Shown here piece by piece: positions 52,801-59,125 of a stretch of 64,000 nt of DNA (position 1 is the first letter of the stretch; every line of letters begins with the position of its first letter). Source of the stretch: Metallyticus violacea (Eukaryota > Arthropoda > Insecta > Mantodea > Metallyticidae). Made by a program: the position numbers and the translations under genes. The stretch lies in NCBI GenBank assembly GCA_030762175.1, contig CM060835.1, positions 85,028,001 to 85,092,000 of the forward strand, read 5' to 3'. The notes under the pieces are model-generated. The model searched no databases. It worked only from the letters and a program-made list of their open reading frames with translations, and had not been told where the DNA came from.

Positions 52801-54934
52801 ATTTTAAGTTATATAGCTTACAAATTGAGTTATTCAAAACTTAATTGATTTCAAAATAATTTTGGGCATTTAGACTCTTTGGTGCATAATATAAACAATA
52901 TTCACTCAGACAGTGCTCTAATAAAGGAATTTAACACTATATGTATAACTTTTGAGTTGTGCATTTTTGAACTATATGATCAATATGCAACAAACTCTAC
53001 TTCCAGAGCACATTGTCCAAAGATCTAAAAATGTTCAGTGAAAAATTAAAGAAATGCTTTATTATATGTTCCTGAATTGATTATGAGTTAATCGAATTCT
53101 AATACAGGACTTTGTAAAATCTATCCAGCTTGTAGGGAGCACCACTTGCAGTTTACAGGATTCAAAACACTGTAACACATGTGTTATGTAAAAGCCATGT
53201 ATATTACTTCAAATAATTACCTGTTTGCAAATGATGTTCTTTGTATCTTTCTTTGGTAATCAACTTATGCACCAGAATTGCTAAACTACCTGCATTCTTA
53301 GAACTGAGCAGCAGCAAAAGATGTAAAACACCACAAGCAAACTTGATTCAAATGGAATTTGACTAGCATCCTCTTTATTTACAGCTCTGCTCAATAAGCC
53401 TTATAGGCTGACATGCTGGAGGTTGTTCAAACTCCATTAAACCCCCCGTCATCTATCTATTTACAGCTCTACCACAGAGTCTATATCGATAAACCCTGAA
53501 TTATAATAAAAATATTCATATATCACCTGCTGGAGGACAGATTAGGTGGTTGCAGGAAATCTTATTTTGATTTAAAGTAAAACACTAAAAATCATGTCGT
53601 CACATTAAAACTCTCTTGTTTAAGTTTCACAAACACACAGTGTGTGTTTGTGAAACTTAAAAAGAGTTTTAATGTGACGACATGATTTTTAGTGTTTTAC
53701 TTTAAATCAAAATAAGATTAACAAAAGTTTCGCTGTGTGGATTCCATAAACAGTTGCAGGAAAACCTGATTGAGAATAACATATTTTCAATATGTAGCAT
53801 CTTTCTAAAATTAGATCATGAGAATATACACCAGTTGATAATTTAAAGAATTAATGAAATGCTTCATTGCACACAATTTAGAAAATTAACGTATCAATCA
53901 AGTGATATATGTATGATTGTTACAGGACGAATGGGAGAGGAGGTTACAGCTCATGCAGTTGTGACATGCTTTGTTCCATTCTTGAACCAATTTGATGTCT
54001 GTGTGGAATCTGTCCTGAAGTCTTCCAGGGTCATACCTGTACCAAATTTGTTTTATTCCTTACCTTGGAGATTTCACTTGGCTGCACTGGGAGACATACC
54101 CCTAAAGCAAGAGGGAAAACGTGCAGGTGTAGAAGTTCAAGAAGCAATCTCACATCTCACAGTGCATTACAAGTGGCTTTTTAAATGGACCATTCCAGTC
54201 CTTCAGAGAATGCTTCAGCAGGATCATGATCTGTAAGTAGAGTTACAGACTTTATTTAAATAATAAGAGAAATAAATTTATAAGGGTTTTAATATGGGTA
54301 GCAATGCCATTTAATAAGCAAGAAGTTATAGCTTCTTAAGTACCATGCATTCAGTTTTATTTTCCTCCAGAGTGTTTTACCTATAGGCAAACACGCTACT
54401 CATTAGCCAACCAGCCCTGTCTTGCCATAGGGGAAAGCATCACTGATCACATTGTACAATTTAAATAAGCAAGAACTTTTATTGAATATGGTAATAATCT
54501 AGTTTGTGATTTGAAATGTTATGCTATTATGTTGTTTTGAATCATTTCCTTTCCGTCTTTGTTAATGCTCTCTCTTTCCTCTTTGTTTCTTTCTCTTACT
54601 TCTGTGCGAGTCTTCTTGCATTTATTTCTTTATGTCTTTTTTATACTTATGCTCCCTTGTACTTTACATGCCTTAGTAACCTTTGTCAACCTGCCATCTG
54701 CAATAGTGTCTTTAACCTCATTTTCTGGGTAGAATCTATGACTTGAAGTACTTTGAGTTTTCCAAAAATATTAAAATTGCAGGAGATAATCAAACTGTTG
54801 GTGCATTGTGTAGCATCTCCCACTTGAACCATTTAGTAAGAATTTTGATTGACTCTGCAATGTGGAGGCATGTATTGTCAAAAGAGAAAACTCTGAATTT
54901 GATTGTGATTGCAACTTTTCTCCTCCTCCTCCCT

Positions 54935-54966
<32 letters not shown>

Positions 54967-57900
54967 CTTCTTCTTCTTCTTCTTCTTCTTCTTCTTCTTC
55001 TTCTTCTTCTTCTTCTTCTTCTTCTTCTTCTTCTTCTGCTCCTCCTCCTCCCCTTCTTCTTCTTCCTCTTCTTCCTCTTCCTCCTCCTTCCTCCTTCTCC
55101 TTCTCCTCCTCAAGATAGGGAAATTGTTATCTTTTACATTTGTATACCATTGTGGATTATTGAAATTGAAACCATTGAAATTCAATACTCAGAAATAATT
55201 CTAAACAGTATTAATTTTCCCAGATATTGCTATGTTTATACTTAAAGACAATTGCATGTTGCATTATTTTAACAGGCAAGAAAGCAAAAAGGTGAAGAAG
55301 TTTGAATTAACACTCAAAACCATTAAGAATAGCTTATCAGATGTGTTGTCACCACTGCAGCAAATTGGAAAAAACGTCCGAAGCCTCATGGGACAGCCCT
55401 CTCCGAGATCCACCGTTGAATGTGCAGAGCTTCTTCTGAAAATAAACAGGTAAAGTTTCAGAATTGCCTCTGCTTCACCAAAATATTTTACTATCTTCTT
55501 TATTACAAATGAACTAATTTATTCATTACTCAGTATAACAAGTACAAATTAGAAAGTCCAACGTATAGAATTATACAATGAATTATATAATTAAAAACTA
55601 CATAATGATGTACTATTTTAAGTGAAGCCAGGATCTTTGGATCTTCTGAAGTCACTGACTCAACCCCAACTAACGATACCAGTGATACACCTCATTTTCA
55701 GATTTCCAAATGAGGAGGGCCCACCAAATATCCAACCTATCACTAAATACAATTTAGTATTTATTAATTACAAATCTTTCTACCAACATTTTTTCTCAAT
55801 TTTCTTATTTATCCAGCTTGCACAATTCTGTGATTGTCACCCACATAACCAAAACAATCATCTCTAATTTTCCATTTCACTTCTTCAACTTATTGTTGAT
55901 CTTCAGCCATTTCTTCTGCACTTTCTCTAAATAACTTCATATTTAATTACATTTTTCTTCTATATATAAATTCAATATGTTATTCCCAACTACTTCTGTT
56001 GGTAAATTACTCCATTTCTCCAAAGGTGATTTCTCTCTGTAACCTAGTTTCATTACATTCTAATAAACTATGTCAGGTATGTCCATCTCTCCACACATTG
56101 GACATATCTCTGTATCTTCTTTATTAATATAACTTAGTATGGTAGCTCTTGTGTACTGTAGAATTATGTATATCTAGTAGGTATTATATTCTGTTTTATG
56201 ACTTTAATCAAGGAGTACAATGAAGAGGTCATCCTGTCTTGAACAGGTAAAAAGTATGTGGCCAGCACTTTTATTGATTTACAAACCTCCAGGAAAATTA
56301 TGTGTAGCACATTCTGAAAGAAAATAGAAGGATGCTCTCTCTTGAAGTTGGAAGTTAAATCTGGTAGCAGATGATGAAGATTTTCTTCTTCCTCTTCTTC
56401 TTCTACTGCTCCTTCTCCTTAGGTATCTTAACTTATTTATTCTTTAATAAATTTTGGAAAAATATCATGAAAGAATTATTTCATATTTTAATTACAGTTT
56501 TTCAGATGATCTATGCATATGGCAAGAAGGTAAACCCTCATGGAAGGCATGTGTAGCTTTCATTGCTATGCAAGAAGGTGTTCAGGCTTGGCAGAAGCTT
56601 GTGTCAGCTTATCTCACATTGTTGAAGGATGGTGACTGTCGCATCACTGAAGGTAATTCAGAACTATTGTTGCCAGTCAATATTAATTGAGCATACAACA
56701 GAAGTTTTTGTTCAACATTTTTAATTGTTCATAATTCTTGCTTAATCTGTGTGGGTGTATTTAAGTTAAGTGATCTAAGATGTATACTAAGAGCAATGAA
56801 ACATCATTACTGTTTTGAAGATGATGAAAAGTAATTTTTATATACATGCAAAAACAGTAGTTATGAAAAACATTAAGAAAAATTTAAATATGTTCATTTA
56901 TTTAAAATATGCTTGCTCCAATAAAATAGGTAAGACTGTATTTTACAATTTGGGCTCAAAAATGAATACAAGGTAAAATCGCCAACAAAATCAGTTTTCC
57001 AATATGCAAAGATGACCACTGGCTATATGGGAAATTAAAACCATCTTATTGACAACATTGGTAGTAATACAGGAGAGCAGTCAACTGCAGCTGTAGCCTG
57101 AAAGAAAAATATGGAATTCCCAGTCATTAGCATTAAGAGATAATAGCATATATGCATACCTCAATCTTATTGAAGCTAGCCAGAAATTAGTTCCTTATGA
57201 GCTGCTATTATTTTTGGGGGGGGGGGGGTGAGGGTCAGAGGATGTTACAGTAGATCCTGATTTTCTATGTCTCATGCAATGAAAAGACAGTTTGAGAAGT
57301 TATTGTTCTGGAAAAATTAGTTAATTATAAGTGACTTGTTCCATAGTTTTTATTACAAAACTATAAAAGTTTCAAGAAATTGTGGTAACAGGAAAGATGT
57401 CTCAGAGTTTCATTGCATTCACTAATTATGAATTAATTGCAAACAATTGTGTAATGCATGAGTAAAAATTTAAAACTATAGATACTGTTTTATTGGGTGT
57501 TCATAATTGCAGTTATCATCAGAAGGGAAAAACTGCAAGACATAAGCTGCAGAAGGATTAATTGTATGCTTCACCATCTTTTCTAACCTTTTCCTGAAGA
57601 ACTACAGAATCATATTTAGCCTAATATAGCATATAGCTTTCCTGTTTTTATCAGAAAATATGACTTTAGGGTTTGCATTATACTATGGTGGTAAAAGCAG
57701 GGTTTCTTCTTTCTTTCCTTCATCCTTTTTTATCTGATGAAAATGTAGAATTTCAGAAAAAATATAAAATTTTAATGCCAATATCAGAAATTTAAAAGAA
57801 ATCATAGAAATTTTGTATATTCTTCTGCTGTCAGCACTGTAAAAGAGATGATAAAGACCAGAATGTGGCTAATGATTTTTATATAATTTTAAATTCTGTT

Positions 57901-59085
57901 TAATGTCATTTATATAATTTTTGTCTTTAGTATCATTTGATTGTGTATAATTTTTGCTTAGCTTTGCTTTAAACATTTAGTCTTTTGACTTTAGCTAAAG
58001 TTTGCATAATGTAAATGTTACATTAACTAATTTCTGTTTAAATCTCTCTTTTTATCTTTCCAGTTAAAAGCAGTATAGCAGAAGTGAAAATGTATCTAAA
58101 TGCATTAAAATTGGAACATTCCTTAGATTTAGAGCATGTAACTGCAGTGCAGCTATGGCCACTTAAAGAATTTATTGTTTTGCTGCTAAGCTCAGCACTG
58201 AGAAAAGAATTGTTGGAGGGAGCATGTACTTCATCAGTTAAGCAAAATTTGAAGACATTAATCTGGGGTTTACCAAGTATACCTGCAAATTTGGCAACAC
58301 TACTAGTTATGCAGGATGGAAAGATTTCTATGGAACTACTAGCTAACATGCTTCAGCATGAAAAATTGTCCCCAGCCACAAGACACCCAAAGATGTGGCT
58401 TACTTGGGGTTCAGAAACAGGTGAAGATCAGATAGAGGTAACCTGGACAACAGCAGTTAAACAGGTATTCACTAATTACTTTTTCATTTAAATGAGGATA
58501 TATTAGAAAGTTAGCGAAGAATTGAGAACACAAGACTGTAGCTCTAGATAAATACATGCCTTGAAATTATTAAATAAAGTGTAAGGACTTTCATGTAAAA
58601 AACTATCTGCATGCATGGTGCTTTGAAACTCTTCAACAGCGAGTGACGCAACATGCCCATTTACCGAGAATCAACACCTTGCATTCAGGATGGTTTTTAT
58701 GTGAAAGCCCTGTAGTTGTGTCAGTAGTATGAAACTGTTATCCATTCTGACTTATGTAGTTAATCAAACATTTTTGATACATAGCAAGCCACCTTCTGCC
58801 TTATATGGAAACATTTTTTATTGTTATATATTTGCAGGTTGATAATCCACTACATTCTCCAGCATTAACAGTAATAGCTACAAACTTATTATTACCCAAC
58901 ATTGACCAGCTTGGATATGCAACTACACTTGGCTCAATGAAATTACGTGTGCAGCAACTTAATATTTTGAAGCAGTTTCTTTGGAGAAATATGTCATCAC
59001 TAACATCAGATTGCTTGAATTATAGGTAATAAAACATATATATTATAATTTTTCCTATTGAAGGCTTTTTTTCTTTCCTTTCTTT

Positions 59086-59125
<40 letters not shown>

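Noticed and set aside
54743..55245. Open frames of 125-150 codons with poly-Leu, poly-Phe, poly-Lys or poly-Ser
   Set aside because: They are translations of the GTT/CTT/CCT microsatellite inside an MDN1 intron.
56506..56506. Alternative acceptor for MDN1 exon i
   Set aside because: Joining there gives AGA followed by the stop TGA.
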